The notes: generated by a model from the letters alone, not told the origin. DNA of 64,000 bases from Brachybacterium sillae (GCF_025028335.1 NZ_JAFEUW010000001.1:1612001-1676000); one strand, 5' to 3'; positions 1-12,223 are shown, counted from the first letter of the stretch. Numbers and translations: made by a program.

Positions 1-1941
1 CCACTGACGGGCCAGCGCGTCGGCTTCGGCTTCGATGGCGGTGACGATCTCGGGGACTCGTCCGAGGGAGGCGACGATGATGTTGGCCTCCAGCAGGTCG
101 AGGTCTTCCTCGTCCGGGCCGACGAGGTGGTTCACGTAGGCCCCGGCGAGACCCTTGGAGAGCAGGCGGGCCGCGTACTGATAGGCGTCTTCAATGGCTC
201 GGGTGTCGGCGGCCATGTCAAATGCTTCGTAGGAGAAGCCTTCCTTGCCGAGCCGGCCGCGGGCTTCCTCCGCCGACATCATGAGGACGTCCTGGCGGGC
301 CTTGGCGACCTTCTCCTTGTACTGGACGGCCCTCCCGTCCAGCGCTTCGCAGAGAGTCTTCTCGGCCTTTGCCACCGCGTTCTCGACCAGCCCATCCTTG
401 GAAAGAGCCACGGCCAAGGCGTCGAGGCGCTTGATCGGTTTGACGTTTTTCTTCGGAATCGTGACCGAAGGGAGGACCTCGAACAGATCCCAGACTTCCT
501 TGGGGACGTCCGGGTTCGGCTCCAGCCGTACCGGGTCGAACAGCACACGACGCGCCTTCTGGGTCTCCTCCTCCCCGTCGCCCTGGTCGGAGTCGTCCAC
601 CGCCGTCTTGCCCTTCATCAGCATCTGGGCGATGGCCGTGGAGGTCTTGCGGTCGAAATGGGGCAGAAGGCAGTCCACCGAGTTCAGCACCTCGTTGCCC
701 GGGATGCGTCGCGCCAGCGGGGTGCGCATCATCCGCCCGAGCAACTGGTGGATGTAGGTCGAGTCGCTGCGGGGCCGGAACGACACCAACACCTCGGCCC
801 GCGGGCAGTCCCATCCCGTCGAGATCGCCTCCATCGCCAGCAGGACACGTACGTGCTTGGCGTCCTGCACCCGCTGCGGAGCGATGTAGGGGATGACCTG
901 CTGACCCACGCTGAAGTCGGTGTGCGTGCCGAACACATGCGCCACCGCGTCCGAGGACAGATCGGGCCACTCGTCGTAGATCGCGTCCAACACCCGGGCC
1001 AGGTCGGCCTCGTTCGGCCTGTCGGCCACCTGCACCACCAGCAGCGGCACCACCGGGTCCGACTCCTCCTGCTCGACCGCATAAGCAGCCCATGCCGCCG
1101 ACGACTCCCGCACCTTCTGCACCGCCCGCCGCAACAGGGTCGTGTCGAACGAGCCCTCCTCGGTCGGGATCGTCAGCACGATGTCGTCCTTCAACAACCC
1201 CGACGCCTGCACCAACGCCGCGTCCACCTCCACGGGAGGCAACCCGGTGCGGTTGGTGGCTTTCTTCATGGCTTGGGTGAAGCGGTCCACCGTCGCCGAG
1301 ATACCGAACACCACCGGCATCGGCGGAGCCCCCGACCCTCCGTTGATCAGGCGCTGGACGATGGTCTCTCGGTCCTTGCCCGCCTTCATGCCCCGGTGGG
1401 CCTCATCGAGCACGAAGTACAGCGTCCGGCCCTCGGCCTCGACGGTGTTGCGGATCACGTCATAGATCGTCTGCTGCACCATGTCTGGCGCCGGCTTAAA
1501 CAGCCTCGGCTCGTTCGGGTTATCAGGCTCCGCCCCGCGCACCAGCCGTCCACCCTCACGCAACTTCTGGGCGTTGAGGAAGTAGACCATCCCCGGGGCG
1601 AACGTGGCCTGGGAGAAAGTGTTCTCGATCACCCGCAGCCGGGAGTCTAACTCCGACGCCGCCGCCTGAATCCGTGCCCGGGACTGCTCGTTCAGCGACG
1701 GGTCGTCGGAGAACCACAGCACCGTCGCGCCGGGGTCGGCCTCAAAGTCGAACTCGTCCGACCCGAAGAACAGCGCCTCGATCACCGCCGCCGCCATCAC
1801 CGTCTTGCCCGCACCCGTCGTCGCCGCAAGCGAGAACTGCGACAGAGACCCGTAGCGGTGGAACAAGTCCCGCGCCTGCGTCAGCCGATTCAGAACGTCC
1901 GCGACGGCCTCAGCCTGGTAGTGCTTCAGCGTGTACCTCAT
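1..1941 (-). CDS. res: Type III restriction enzyme Res subunit (DEAD/DEAH helicase-nuclease), 3' part outside window
   Basis: This is the ATP-dependent restriction and translocation subunit of a type III restriction-modification system. Translation from the ATG at 1941 gives an N-terminal HYQAEAV-type Q motif, a Walker A ATTGAGKT at residues 40-47 and a DEAH-box motif (LDEAHRG) near residue 178, which is the SF2 helicase core expected of Res. The start overlaps the stop of the upstream methyltransferase by four bases (ATGA), so the two are translationally coupled. The reading frame stays open to base 1, so the C-terminus, including any PD-(D/E)XK nuclease domain, is not visible. A type III Res is preferred over a generic helicase because its partner is a beta-class Mod. 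About 646 codons are present. Confidence 0.85.
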   Translation of the reverse strand, partial: MRYTLKHYQAEAVADVLNRLTQARDLFHRYGSLSQFSLAATTGAGKTVMAAAVIEALFFGSDEFDFEADPGATVLWFSDDPSLNEQSRARIQAAASELDSRLRVIENTFSQATFAPGMVYFLNAQKLREGGRLVRGAEPDNPNEPRLFKPAPDMVQQTIYDVIRNTVEAEGRTLYFVLDEAHRGMKAGKDRETIVQRLINGGSGAPPMPVVFGISATVDRFTQAMKKATNRTGLPPVEVDAALVQASGLLKDDIVLTIPTEEGSFDTTLLRRAVQKVRESSAAWAAYAVEQEESDPVVPLLVVQVADRPNEADLARVLDAIYDEWPDLSSDAVAHVFGTHTDFSVGQQVIPYIAPQRVQDAKHVRVLLAMEAISTGWDCPRAEVLVSFRPRSDSTYIHQLLGRMMRTPLARRIPGNEVLNSVDCLLPHFDRKTSTAIAQMLMKGKTAVDDSDQGDGEEETQKARRVLFDPVRLEPNPDVPKEVWDLFEVLPSVTIPKKNVKPIKRLDALAVALSKDGLVENAVAKAEKTLCEALDGRAVQYKEKVAKARQDVLMMSAEEARGRLGKEGFSYEAFDMAADTRAIEDAYQYAARLLSKGLAGAYVNHLVGPDEEDLDLLEANIIVASLGRVPEIVTAIEAEADALARQW

Positions 1942-4133
1942 GCCCCAGCCCTCCGGTTGATCGCGAAGTTGTGCAGGTACGACTCGTACAGCCTGACCGC
2001 CGTGACCCGCTCCGGCAGGTCCCGGCAAGCGTTCTGGAAGGCAGCGTCAGAGTCCGTCACCACGAAGACCGTCTCCACCGTCTCGACCTGTTCGATGCTC
2101 TCCAGGAAGTCCGGCATGTTGTCGATCTTCTCCACCACGCCGTATCCCTCGGCCACGTCCCAGCCGCGCTCGCCCAGGTCGGTGATGACCCGGCCTCGTG
2201 CCCCGGCCTTCAGCCACAACATCGGCGCGATCCGCTCGAACGCGCGGTGGTGCCGCACCGACAGCGGGTCCTCGTACGTCAGCGTTAAGAACGCGGCGTT
2301 CTCCTCGAAACCGTCCGACATCGGGAACTCGTCGGTGAACTTGTAGTCACCCTTGACCGGCGTCCCCTCAGGAGTCTTGCCCGTGATCGCCGCCGTGATA
2401 CGCGGCTTGGTGATGTAGTCGCAGATGCCCAACGCTTCCCAATCGGCGTCGCCCGGACGCAGCCCCTGCTTGCGCAGCGCCTGCTGCTCCTCGGCACTCA
2501 CCTCGTTGTTCGTCACCGAGATGCACTGACGGCGACCGCCGTCCTGCCTGTTCAGCCGCATGAGGGCATGCGCTGTGGTGCCGGAGCCGGAGAAGAAGTC
2601 GAGTACGACGGCATAAGGCTTGTCCTTGACAAAGAACCGGAGTGCATCTTCAACGGCATACAAGGACTTGGGGAATGGGAACTTGCGGTCCGGCATGAAG
2701 TTGAGCAACAGTCGGGTCCCATACTGAGTTGCGTCGTGCGACCCGATCCTCCACTGAGTGCCCGGAACGGTGTTTCTCTCGGCCAGTGCCAGCGTCGATG
2801 TTTCGACGGAGCCGTCGCTCCTCCTCCCGATCACCGTGTATACCCCCGCCTCGATCTTGGCTCTCTCACCTTCGGCCAGGTAGTAGATCGGGGTTGTTTC
2901 GCCCTTCACCGTTCCGATTCGGATGCAGCCAGCCTCTAGCACTTTTCGCACGGTCGCTGGTTTCAGCCGCCAGCGGCCCTCGGTTCCGTTCTGGCGGATG
3001 GGCCAGACTGCGAAAGTCCCCTCGGGAGCCACGGTGGCGTGCCGATCAGCGCCTACCCCGATTGGCTCACCAACGCTGTGGATGCTCTTGCCATCCAAGT
3101 TGATGAAGAACGGGTAGAAGGTTTCAGGGTGACCGGCTCTAGTCGGGCTTGATCCCGACTTGCGCAACAAGTCCCAACGAATCTCCCCCTTGTGAGTTCG
3201 GCCCGCAGTCGTGACCCACTCGCCAGGGAGAGGCAGGGGGCGAGCCCCCGCAGTTCCTTGCATGACGAAGAAGTAATACTCGTCTGACCTACCGAAGTAA
3301 CCAGCGCGCGCTACAGCGGCGGGGTTGATCAGTGTGCTTACCATCTGGATTCGTGCAGCGGGAAAAGTCTGCTCCAGGAGCAGAGCAAGGCGAGCGTACT
3401 CCTTCTCGTCAATCGTGACGATGAGAACTGAATCGTCCGGGTTCAGCAACTCCTTTGCAATCTCCAGCCGTCGCTCCATGAAGGCGAGCCACTTGGAGTG
3501 CCGGTAGTCGTCGTCACTCGCCACGTAATCGTTGTTGTACTTCCAGTCCTTGGCTCCGGTGTTGTAGGGCGGGTCGATGTAGATGGCGTCGACCTTGCCC
3601 CGATGGGTGTAGGTCAGCATCTCCAGAGCGTGGTAGTTTTCCGCGTTGATGACCGTGTGGAAGGGCTTGTCCGGCCCACCGCGCTCGACCCGTCCCGTCT
3701 CCACGAGACCGGGGAAGATGCGGTCCTTGAACTCGGCCACGACCACGAGGTCGTCGCAGAGCACGACCTGCTTCTCGGGTTCCTCTGCGTCGATCTCGAC
3801 CAGATGGGCCACCCGCTGACCGTCGACGCGCTCGATCCGCTCCACGAGCCACAGCCGCTGGTCACCCTTCGCGGTCTCGCCTCGGGGTGGGAGCACGCGC
3901 ACCTTGTCGCCGCGTCGGATCGAGCGTCCGGGCAACTCCACCGCCTCGGGCTGGTGACGCTCGAAGACCAGGCCGAACTGCCGCCTCTTCAGCAGAGCCG
4001 ACACTTCGGCTTCGAGATCGGCTCCCAGTTGCGGATCAGCCTTGCGCGCCTGGCGCAGCAGTTCAGTCAGACGTGACACGGAAGGGTCTCCTTCGGGGGA
4101 CTTGCACAGAGCGGCCATGCTCTCGAAAGTCAT
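1938..4133 (-). CDS. mod: Type III restriction-modification DNA methyltransferase (Mod)
   Basis: This 731-residue protein is an adenine-N6 or cytosine-N4 DNA methyltransferase and the modification and recognition subunit of the type III pair. The catalytic motif DPPY lies at residues 187-190 and the AdoMet-binding motif LDFFSGSGTT at about 511-520. The order DPPY before FxGxG is the beta class typical of type III Mod. The roughly 320 residues between them would hold the target recognition domain. Residues 1-130 form an extra N-terminal region with a short coiled or charged segment. The gene is followed directly by res with an ATGA overlap. The cassette sits beside tRNA-Ala and near oriC, which suggests an acquired module, although no flanking repeat is visible in the window. 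Confidence 0.88.
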   Translation of the reverse strand: MTFESMAALCKSPEGDPSVSRLTELLRQARKADPQLGADLEAEVSALLKRRQFGLVFERHQPEAVELPGRSIRRGDKVRVLPPRGETAKGDQRLWLVERIERVDGQRVAHLVEIDAEEPEKQVVLCDDLVVVAEFKDRIFPGLVETGRVERGGPDKPFHTVINAENYHALEMLTYTHRGKVDAIYIDPPYNTGAKDWKYNNDYVASDDDYRHSKWLAFMERRLEIAKELLNPDDSVLIVTIDEKEYARLALLLEQTFPAARIQMVSTLINPAAVARAGYFGRSDEYYFFVMQGTAGARPLPLPGEWVTTAGRTHKGEIRWDLLRKSGSSPTRAGHPETFYPFFINLDGKSIHSVGEPIGVGADRHATVAPEGTFAVWPIRQNGTEGRWRLKPATVRKVLEAGCIRIGTVKGETTPIYYLAEGERAKIEAGVYTVIGRRSDGSVETSTLALAERNTVPGTQWRIGSHDATQYGTRLLLNFMPDRKFPFPKSLYAVEDALRFFVKDKPYAVVLDFFSGSGTTAHALMRLNRQDGGRRQCISVTNNEVSAEEQQALRKQGLRPGDADWEALGICDYITKPRITAAITGKTPEGTPVKGDYKFTDEFPMSDGFEENAAFLTLTYEDPLSVRHHRAFERIAPMLWLKAGARGRVITDLGERGWDVAEGYGVVEKIDNMPDFLESIEQVETVETVFVVTDSDAAFQNACRDLPERVTAVRLYESYLHNFAINRRAGA

Positions 4134-4670
4134 CGTATTCGGGAGGTATGACAGACCTGGAGGGAGCGCGCCGACACGGTGGCGGGCCGGCCACCCATCT
4201 CTCCCACTTCGTCGTCATCACGGACCTTCGATGAACCGACCGAAGGAACGACCCGGCTGCGTCTGACGGACCTCCGCCTTGGATGGCTTCTGCAGTTCCC
4301 TACGCGCCGAGTACTGCTCGCGGCAGACCTGCACCGACAGCGTGCCTTCCGCCGACCGCCCCGGACGTAGCCACCGCCGCCCAAGACCGGCCAGTTCACG
4401 ACCTCGAGTGTGACGACGAAGCGGATAGCGGAGCCCCCGAGGAAGAAGAGCGTCAACCGGAGGACCAAAGACCATGACCCCTGCCCAAAAATCCCCGGGA
4501 AGGGGTCATTGTCGTTCTTGCGGGTGACCTGTGGGCCGAGCCCGGGGTTGCAGGTGGCACCCAGCGCTCGAACCGGAGCCTGACATTTCGTCAAACCGCG
4601 TCAACGGGGTCAACCGGCCCCTGACCAGGGCATTTCCTGGAGAAGATGGTGTCATCGACTGAGCCACGTG
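4134..4670. other. Gene-free stretch between mod and tRNA-Ala
   Basis: I see no convincing gene here; the open frames have no recognisable domain or ribosome binding site. One inverted repeat is visible, ATGACCCCT at 4474-4482 and AGGGGTCAT at 4501-4509, separated by 18 bases. It could be a terminator or the end of a lost element. The stretch should hold the promoter of the mod-res operon near 4134-4200, but I see no clear -10/-35 pair. It lies on the 3' side of tRNA-Ala, the usual side for island integration. Confidence 0.4.
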
Positions 4671-4746
4671 TGGTGGAGCCTACGGGACTCGAACCCGTAA
4701 CCCCCTGCTTGCAAAGCAGGTGCGCTACCAATTGCGCCAAGGCCCC
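4671..4746 (-). tRNA. tRNA-Ala (anticodon UGC)
   Basis: The minus strand folds as a standard tRNA: GGGGCCT acceptor arm, anticodon stem CTGCT/AGCAG around loop TTTGCAA with anticodon TGC, T-loop GGTTCGAGTCC and an encoded CCA at 4671-4673. It is 76 bases including CCA. It is paired with the nearby tRNA-Ile downstream of gyrA, a common actinobacterial arrangement. Confidence 0.95.
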
Positions 4747-4804
4747 TGGGTGCGCCGCTCGGCGGCACGGGGGAGGATCCCGAGGGGGTCGGGATCCGGA
4801 GTGG

Positions 4805-4984
4805 TCAGGAGGTGGGGGTCCGCTCGGTGCTGGCGGTGAGAGTGCGCTCGGCGGCGGTGGCGTCGGCCCGTTCGGCCTCGGCCCACAGATCGTTCTCCAG
4901 CCGGGACTTCTCCACGGTGCGCCACACGGCGAGTCCACCGAGCGTCGAACCGGCAACCACCAGGGCGATCCTCAGGAGCTTCAT
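4805..4984 (-). CDS. DLW-39 family small protein
   Basis: This 59-residue protein is encoded between tRNA-Ala and tRNA-Ile. It starts at an ATG preceded by GGAGG seven bases upstream. The sequence has a hydrophobic N-terminus (MKLLRIALVVAGSTLGGLAV) that could anchor it in the membrane, then a conserved core ending in NDLW, the signature that names the DLW-39 family. That family is found next to gyrA and tRNA-Ile/Ala in many actinobacteria, which matches this location. The biochemical function is unknown. The Ala/Thr/Glu-rich tail after DLW makes it longer than the 39-residue type members. I identified it by motif and context only. Confidence 0.8.
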   Translation of the reverse strand: MKLLRIALVVAGSTLGGLAVWRTVEKSRLENDLWAEAERADATAAERTLTASTERTPTS

Positions 4985-5005
4985 CAGATCCTCCGATCCA
5001 CGGGG

Positions 5006-5079
5006 TGGGCCTAACTGGACTTGAACCAGTGACCTCTGTCTTATCAGGACAGCGCTCTAACCGACTGAGCTATAGGCCC
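5006..5079 (-). tRNA. tRNA-Ile (anticodon GAU)
   Basis: The minus strand has acceptor arms GGGCCTA/TAGGCCC, D-loop AGCTCAGTCGGTTAGAGC, anticodon loop CTGATAA with anticodon GAT, and T-arm CTGGTTCAAGTCCAG. The length is 74 bases and CCA is not encoded. It lies between the DUF3566 gene and the DLW-39 gene. Confidence 0.95.
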
Positions 5080-5217
5080 GAGGGCGGTGCATCCACGACC
5101 AGTTCGGTGCCCCAGGGGGTCCTCCGAAACACTGTGGCGTCGTACTACCGACCGACGACTCTACCGTCCCGCCTGGTCGGACGTCCAACCCGGGCGGGGC
5201 AGTGTTCGCGAGGTCAC

Positions 5218-5244
5218 AGGACCGGGAGGTGGCGGCCCGGTCCT
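5218..5244 (-). terminator. Hairpin downstream of the gyrA/DUF3566 operon
   Basis: A perfect 9-bp stem AGGACCGGG/CCCGGTCCT with a 9-base loop lies about 30 bases past the DUF3566 stop codon. There is no strong U tract, so it may act as a GC-rich terminator or only as an RNA end stabiliser. Confidence 0.5.
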
Positions 5245-5273
5245 CGGCCCTCACTCGGCCCAGGCCCCGCCCG

Positions 5274-5837
5274 TCACTCGTCCGTGAAGGTGAGCTTCAG
5301 GCCGCCCAGCAGGGACGCCACGATGTTGTACAGGAACGCGAGCAGGGTGCCGAGCGCGGTGAGCAGCACGATGTTCGCGACCGCCACCACGGTGCCGTAG
5401 CTGAGGAACTTCGAGAAGGAGAAGTACTCCATGAACGGCAGCGGCCGGCCGCCGTTGAGGTCGCGGCCCAGCTGGTCCATCTGATCCCACAGACCGATCG
5501 CGTCGACGATGTTCCACAGCAGTGCCACCGCCACCACGGTCGCCAGACCGATGCCGATCGCGATGAGGAAGCTCAGCTTCATCACCGAGAACGGATCGAG
5601 CCGAGCCAGGGTGAGGCGCACGCGCCGCGGCCCGCGGGACGCGGTTCCGGCGGTGCTCGATGCCGCAGCCCCGGCGGTGCTCGATGCCGTAGCCCCGGCC
5701 GAGGTCCCGGCGACCCGCACCGGGGCGCGCTCCGCCCCGGGATCGGCCGGCAGGGCCTCCGTGCGGGGCTCACCGGCGGCGGTGTTCCCGGTGCCGTCAG
5801 GGCCGGGACCCACGGTGCCGTTCACGCTGGGGGCCAC
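5274..5837 (-). CDS. DUF3566 domain-containing membrane protein
   Basis: This 187-residue protein has an Ala/Pro/Gly-rich cytoplasmic N-terminus of about 85 residues. A conserved RRVRLTLARLDPFSVMKLSF segment leads into the first membrane helix, and a second helix follows near the C-terminus. This is the DUF3566 domain, found directly downstream of gyrA across Actinomycetota (Rv0007 in Mycobacterium tuberculosis). Its function is unknown; a role linked to cell division or the envelope has been suggested for relatives. It starts at a GTG three bases after the gyrA stop, so it is the third gene of a gyrB-gyrA-DUF3566 group. The gene order is as strong as the domain evidence. Confidence 0.88.
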   Translation of the reverse strand: MAPSVNGTVGPGPDGTGNTAAGEPRTEALPADPGAERAPVRVAGTSAGATASSTAGAAASSTAGTASRGPRRVRLTLARLDPFSVMKLSFLIAIGIGLATVVAVALLWNIVDAIGLWDQMDQLGRDLNGGRPLPFMEYFSFSKFLSYGTVVAVANIVLLTALGTLLAFLYNIVASLLGGLKLTFTDE

Positions 5838-5840
5838 GGG

Positions 5841-8621
5841 TCACTCCTCGCTCGGCGCGCCGTCCTCCGGCGCGTCGCTGCTCTCGTCGATCGTCAGGTC
5901 ATCCTCGTCGGACGAGCCTAGGGCATCGTCCTCAGCGTCTGCCGACGACCCGGCCGACACCTGCCCGACGGCCTCATCGGTGGCGTCGGTGTCGTCCTCC
6001 TCGGCCTGCTCCTCGACGTCCTCCTCGCTCTCGGCGGAGGCCGTCACCAGCACGATCCGGTCGCCCTTGTCGGGCTTGGCGAACACCACGCCCATGGTGG
6101 TGCGGCCCTTCGCGGGCACCTCCGCCACCCTGGAGCGCACGACCTTGCCCCGCTCCATCACGACCAGCAGCTCGGCGCTCTCCTCGACCACGGCGGCACC
6201 CACCAGGTGGCCGCGGTCGTCGGGCAGCTTCGCCACCCGGATGCCGAGGCCGCCACGGCCCTGCACCCGGTACTCGTCGATCGGCGAGCGCTTGGCGAAC
6301 CCGCCGTCGGTCACCGTCACCACGTAGGTGTCGGGCCGCACCACGTCCATTGCCAGCAGCTGATCATCGCCGCGGAACTTCATGCCGGTCACGCCGCTGG
6401 TGGCGCGGCCCATGGGGCGCAGCACGTCATCGGCGGCGGGGAACCTCACCGACTGCCCGTTGCGGGAGACCAGCAGCAGGTGGTCGTCGGAGTTCACGAT
6501 CCGCGCGGCCACCAGCTCGTCGGTGACCACACCGTTCTCGTCGCCGTCGATCTCGCGCAGGTTCACGGCGATGATGCCGCCGGCGCGGTTGGAGTCGAAG
6601 GCGCTCAGCGCCGTCTTCTTCACCAGGCCGCTCTTGGTGGCGAGCACCAGGTACTCGGCGTCGTCGTAGCTGCTGATGGCGAGCACCGAGGCGATCCGCT
6701 CCTCGGGCTGGAACGCCAGCATGTTCGCCACGTGCTGGCCCTTCGCGTCGCGCGGTGCCTCCGGCAGCTCGTAGGCCTTCGCCCGGTACACGCGACCCAG
6801 GTTGGTGAAGAACAGCAGCCACTGGTGGGTGGTGGTGGTGAAGAAGTGCTCCACCACGTCGTCGGTGCGCAGGCTCGCCCCGCGCACACCCTTCCCGCCG
6901 CGCTTCTGCGCCCGGTACTGGTCGGTGCGGGTGCGCTTGGCGTACCCGCCGCGGGTGATGGTGACGACCACATCCTCCTCGGGGATGAGGTCCTCCATCG
7001 ACATGTCGCCGTCGTGCGGCAGGATCCGGGTGCGGCGCTCGTCGCCGTACTTCTCGACGATCTCCGCGAGCTCCTCGGAGACGATCTCCCGCTGCCGCTG
7101 CTCGGAGGCCAGGATCGCCTGGTACTCCTCGATCAGGGCCGCGAGGCGATCGTGCTCCTCGATGATCTTCTGCCGTTCCAGGGCCGCCAGGCGGCGCAGC
7201 TGCATCGCGAGGATCGCATTGGCCTGCACCTCGTCGATGTCCAGCAGCTGCATCAGGCCGTCGCGGGCCTGGTCGGCGTCCGGGGAGCGGCGGATCAGTG
7301 CGATGACCTCATCCAGCGCGTCGAGCGCCTTGAGGTAGCCGCGGTAGACGTGGATCTGCTCCTCGGCCTTGCGCAGGCGGAAGCGGGTGCGACGCACGAT
7401 CACGTCGATCTGGTGCTTCGTCCACTCCCGCACGAACACGTCGATCGAGAGGGTGCGCGGCACCCCACCGACCAGCGCGAGCATGTTGGCGGAGAAGTTC
7501 TCCTGCAGCTGGGTGTGCTTGTACAGGTTGTTCAGCACGACCTTCGCAACGGCGTCGCGCTTGAGCACCAGCACCAGGCGCTGGCCGGTCCGCCCGGAGG
7601 TCTCATCACGGATGTCGGCGATGCCCTGCAGCTTCCCGAGCGTCACCTGCTCGGCGATCTTCCGGGCCAGCGAATCGGGGTTCACCTGGTACGGCAGCTC
7701 GGTGACGACCAGGCACATGCGGCCGTCGATCTCCTCGGTGGAGACCACCGCCCGCTGGGTGATGGATCCGCGGCCGGTGCGGTAGGCGTCCTCGATGCCC
7801 TTGGTGCCGAGGATCGTCGCGCCGGTCGGGAAGTCGGGGCCCTTGATGCGCGCCAGGCACGCCTCCAGCAGCTCCTCCTTGGTGGCCTCCGGGTTCGTCA
7901 GCAGCCACTGCACGGCATCGGCCACCTCCCGCAGGTTGTGCGGGGGGATGTTCGTGGCCATACCGACGGCGATCCCGGCGGAGCCGTTGACCAGCAGGTT
8001 CGGGAAACGCGACGGCAGGATCTCGGGCTCCTGCAGGGTGCCGTCGTAGTTGTCGCGCATGTCGACGGTGTCCTGGTCGATGTCGCGCACCAGCTCCATC
8101 GCCAGCGGCGCCATCTTGCACTCGGTGTATCGGGGGGCGGCGGCGCCGTCATCTCCGGCGGACCCGAAGTTCCCCTGACCCAGGATCAGCGGATAGCGCA
8201 TCGACCACGGCTGAACCAGACGCACCATGGCGTCGTAGATCGCGGAGTCGCCGTGCGGGTGGTACCCACCCATCACATCGCCGACGACCTTGGCGCACTT
8301 GGAGAAGGAGCGGTCGGGCCGATAGCCGCCGTCGTACATCACGTAGACGATGCGGCGGTGCACGGGCTTGAGTCCGTCGCGAACATCGGGCAGGGCGCGG
8401 TCCACGATCACGCTCATGGCGTAGTCGAGGAACGACTTCTGCATCTCCTGGTTGAGATCCACCGGCAGCACGTGGTCGCCCTCGTCGACGGCATCGACCA
8501 GGGTCACCAGCGGGTCGTGGCCGTCGGCCGTGGGGTGGTGGCCCTCGGTGAAGGGGTCGGCGTGGTCAGGGGTGCCGGTGGGGTCGACGCTCTCGTCGCC
8601 GGAGCCGGGGGTCTCGCTCAT
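5841..8621 (-). CDS. gyrA: DNA gyrase subunit A
   Basis: The A subunit of the A2B2 topoisomerase that introduces negative supercoils. It is 926 residues with about 45 extra N-terminal residues and an acidic C-terminal tail rich in Asp/Glu/Ser. Visible features are the quinolone-resistance region [12 protein letters not shown] (about 120-130), which keeps the Ser and Asp that are wild type in E. coli numbering 83 and 87. The catalytic tyrosine lies in APRYTECKM (about 163). The C-terminal pinwheel domain carries the GyrA box as QKRGGKG. The start ATG follows an AAAGAGG ribosome site. gyrB lies 106 bases upstream and is probably co-transcribed. Confidence 0.98.
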   Translation of the reverse strand: MSETPGSGDESVDPTGTPDHADPFTEGHHPTADGHDPLVTLVDAVDEGDHVLPVDLNQEMQKSFLDYAMSVIVDRALPDVRDGLKPVHRRIVYVMYDGGYRPDRSFSKCAKVVGDVMGGYHPHGDSAIYDAMVRLVQPWSMRYPLILGQGNFGSAGDDGAAAPRYTECKMAPLAMELVRDIDQDTVDMRDNYDGTLQEPEILPSRFPNLLVNGSAGIAVGMATNIPPHNLREVADAVQWLLTNPEATKEELLEACLARIKGPDFPTGATILGTKGIEDAYRTGRGSITQRAVVSTEEIDGRMCLVVTELPYQVNPDSLARKIAEQVTLGKLQGIADIRDETSGRTGQRLVLVLKRDAVAKVVLNNLYKHTQLQENFSANMLALVGGVPRTLSIDVFVREWTKHQIDVIVRRTRFRLRKAEEQIHVYRGYLKALDALDEVIALIRRSPDADQARDGLMQLLDIDEVQANAILAMQLRRLAALERQKIIEEHDRLAALIEEYQAILASEQRQREIVSEELAEIVEKYGDERRTRILPHDGDMSMEDLIPEEDVVVTITRGGYAKRTRTDQYRAQKRGGKGVRGASLRTDDVVEHFFTTTTHQWLLFFTNLGRVYRAKAYELPEAPRDAKGQHVANMLAFQPEERIASVLAISSYDDAEYLVLATKSGLVKKTALSAFDSNRAGGIIAVNLREIDGDENGVVTDELVAARIVNSDDHLLLVSRNGQSVRFPAADDVLRPMGRATSGVTGMKFRGDDQLLAMDVVRPDTYVVTVTDGGFAKRSPIDEYRVQGRGGLGIRVAKLPDDRGHLVGAAVVEESAELLVVMERGKVVRSRVAEVPAKGRTTMGVVFAKPDKGDRIVLVTASAESEEDVEEQAEEDDTDATDEAVGQVSAGSSADAEDDALGSSDEDDLTIDESSDAPEDGAPSEE

Positions 8622-8727
8622 GTGGATGCCTCTTTCGCGAGCAGGTCAGGTCGGTGGGTCGTCGGCGGCGCGGTGCTCCGCGCCCGCGGTCGGCGCGCCC
8701 ATGCGGGGCGGTGCCGACCGGCAGCGG

Positions 8728-10887
<2,160 letters not shown>

Positions 10888-11066
10888 TCAGGTGCTGCGG
10901 GCCTCGGCGGCGGGATCCGGCCGAGGTGGCCCCGGGAGCGGCGCGCGCGCTGCAGGCCACGGGAGGGCAGGTGGATCACGGCCGTTTCGGCTGGTCACAG
11001 CGCTCGAGTGGCGCTCCGCCCCATGCTGGCTCGACAGCTGCGGCGCACCGCGGCCGAGACCTCTAG

Positions 11067-11094
11067 ATTCTACCGGAGGCGGGCGGTGTTTTCA
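11067..11094 (-). promoter_or_regulatory. Candidate gyrB promoter
   Basis: On the minus strand TAGAAT (11072 to 11067) is a good sigma-70-type -10 element. It follows TGAAAA with a 16-base spacer. It points at gyrB and is the only clear -10 match I see in this intergenic region. The -35 is weak. Confidence 0.35.
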
Positions 11095-11267
11095 TGTTCA
11101 GCGCCGATACGACCAGGGACAAACCACGCCGAGATGCCCCTGTGCGCTCCGTGAAGGGTGTCGGGGCGCGTCAGAGGGGTGGGCGACGAGGGCCGGTACG
11201 GGTCACGGGCCGCCGACGCGCCTGCGGGGCGCGCAGGCGCCTGGGAGAGACGGGGCGATCCGCACGA

Positions 11268-11296
11268 GGTGCGGCCGGCATCGGGCCGGCGCCACC
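11268..11296 (-). terminator. Hairpin at the end of the recF/dciA-like operon
   Basis: Arms at 11268-11279 and 11285-11296 pair at 10 of 12 positions around a 5-base loop, about 36 bases beyond the stop of the dciA-like gene. There is no obvious U tract. Confidence 0.45.
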
Positions 11297-11332
11297 CCAC
11301 GTGCTCACCGGCTCTCCGTGCCCCGCGGGCCC

Positions 11333-12223
11333 TCACCCGTAGGTATCGCGAACACCGCGCCAGTGCACGGTGCGCCTGCCGCGGGTCCAGGAACGCTGCG
11401 CGGCCGCGGGTCCCGTCACCTTCACCTCGCTGACGACGCTCGCGCCGATGTGCTCGTGGATGCGGGTGACCAGCTGCGGAGCGATCATCCGCACCTGGGT
11501 GGCCCAGGCGGAGCTCGTGGCCGACAGCACCAACACCCCCTCCTCGAAGCTCACCGGGGTGCAGTGCGCCGCGAGCTGATCGCCGACGATCTCGTCCCAT
11601 TCCTCCAGCACGCGGCCGGCGCTCACCCCACTGGTCCAGCCGAGATTGCCGAGCACCTGCGCGAGCACCACGTCGATGCCCTGGGGGTCGCGGGGATCGG
11701 GGCGGGCTCCGGAGAAGCCGGGGGCGTCACGGGAACGGTCGCGGGCCTCACGCATCTGAGTGGTGCGGGAGATGGGGAACATGCCGCGGTCCCGGGCGGA
11801 GGCGCGCGACTGGTTCACCACCCGGCGCGCCAGCTCGAAGCGGTCCCGATGGGGATCGCGGGGGAGCTCCGGCGGGTCGTAGACGACCTCCTCCTCGGCG
11901 GGGTCGGGCGCGCGAGGGAGATCCCCCGCTTCCTCCGCGCGATCGGGATCCCCCACGAGATCGGGACCCCCCACCGGATCGGCATGGTGCGCGGGATCGG
12001 GGTGGTGCCCGGGAGCTGCCCCCCGCCCCGGGAGTCGGTCCGATCCCGGTCCCCGGCCCCCGGCGTCAGGACGCAGAGACGTTTCCGCGGTAACGCCGTC
12101 CTCCGAGACCCCGGACGCCCGGCGGGTGATGGGTTCGGCTGCGGCGCCGGCACTCGCATCGGCGCCGCGCCAGGTTCCCAGGTCGTATGGGTTCGGGACC
12201 CGTCGGGATCCGGGTCCGGTCAC
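11333..12223 (-). CDS. dciA: DUF721/DciA-family protein
   Basis: This 296-residue protein has a C-terminal DUF721 domain (about residues 165-285) with the pattern HCTPVSFEEGVLVLSATSSA and WATQVRMIAPQLVTRI. DciA is the ancestral bacterial loader of the replicative helicase DnaB, and its gene commonly follows recF in actinobacteria. The first 150 residues are low-complexity (Arg, Pro, Gly, Asp) and probably disordered. It starts at a GTG whose TGA overlap (GTGA) with the recF stop implies translational coupling. A role in helicase loading is inferred from the family and from its place between recF and gyrB near oriC. Confidence 0.85.
   Translation of the reverse strand: MTGPGSRRVPNPYDLGTWRGADASAGAAAEPITRRASGVSEDGVTAETSLRPDAGGRGPGSDRLPGRGAAPGHHPDPAHHADPVGGPDLVGDPDRAEEAGDLPRAPDPAEEEVVYDPPELPRDPHRDRFELARRVVNQSRASARDRGMFPISRTTQMREARDRSRDAPGFSGARPDPRDPQGIDVVLAQVLGNLGWTSGVSAGRVLEEWDEIVGDQLAAHCTPVSFEEGVLVLSATSSAWATQVRMIAPQLVTRIHEHIGASVVSEVKVTGPAAAQRSWTRGRRTVHWRGVRDTYG

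Noticed and set aside
4556..4585. T-loop-like GGTTCGAGC on the minus strand near tRNA-Ala as a possible att repeat
   Set aside because: Only about seven bases resemble the tRNA T-loop and the flanks do not match, so it is not a credible attachment-site copy.
4130..4594. 154-codon frame upstream of the restriction-modification genes
   Set aside because: Arg/Ser-rich with no domain, overlapping the mod start region; no evidence of coding.
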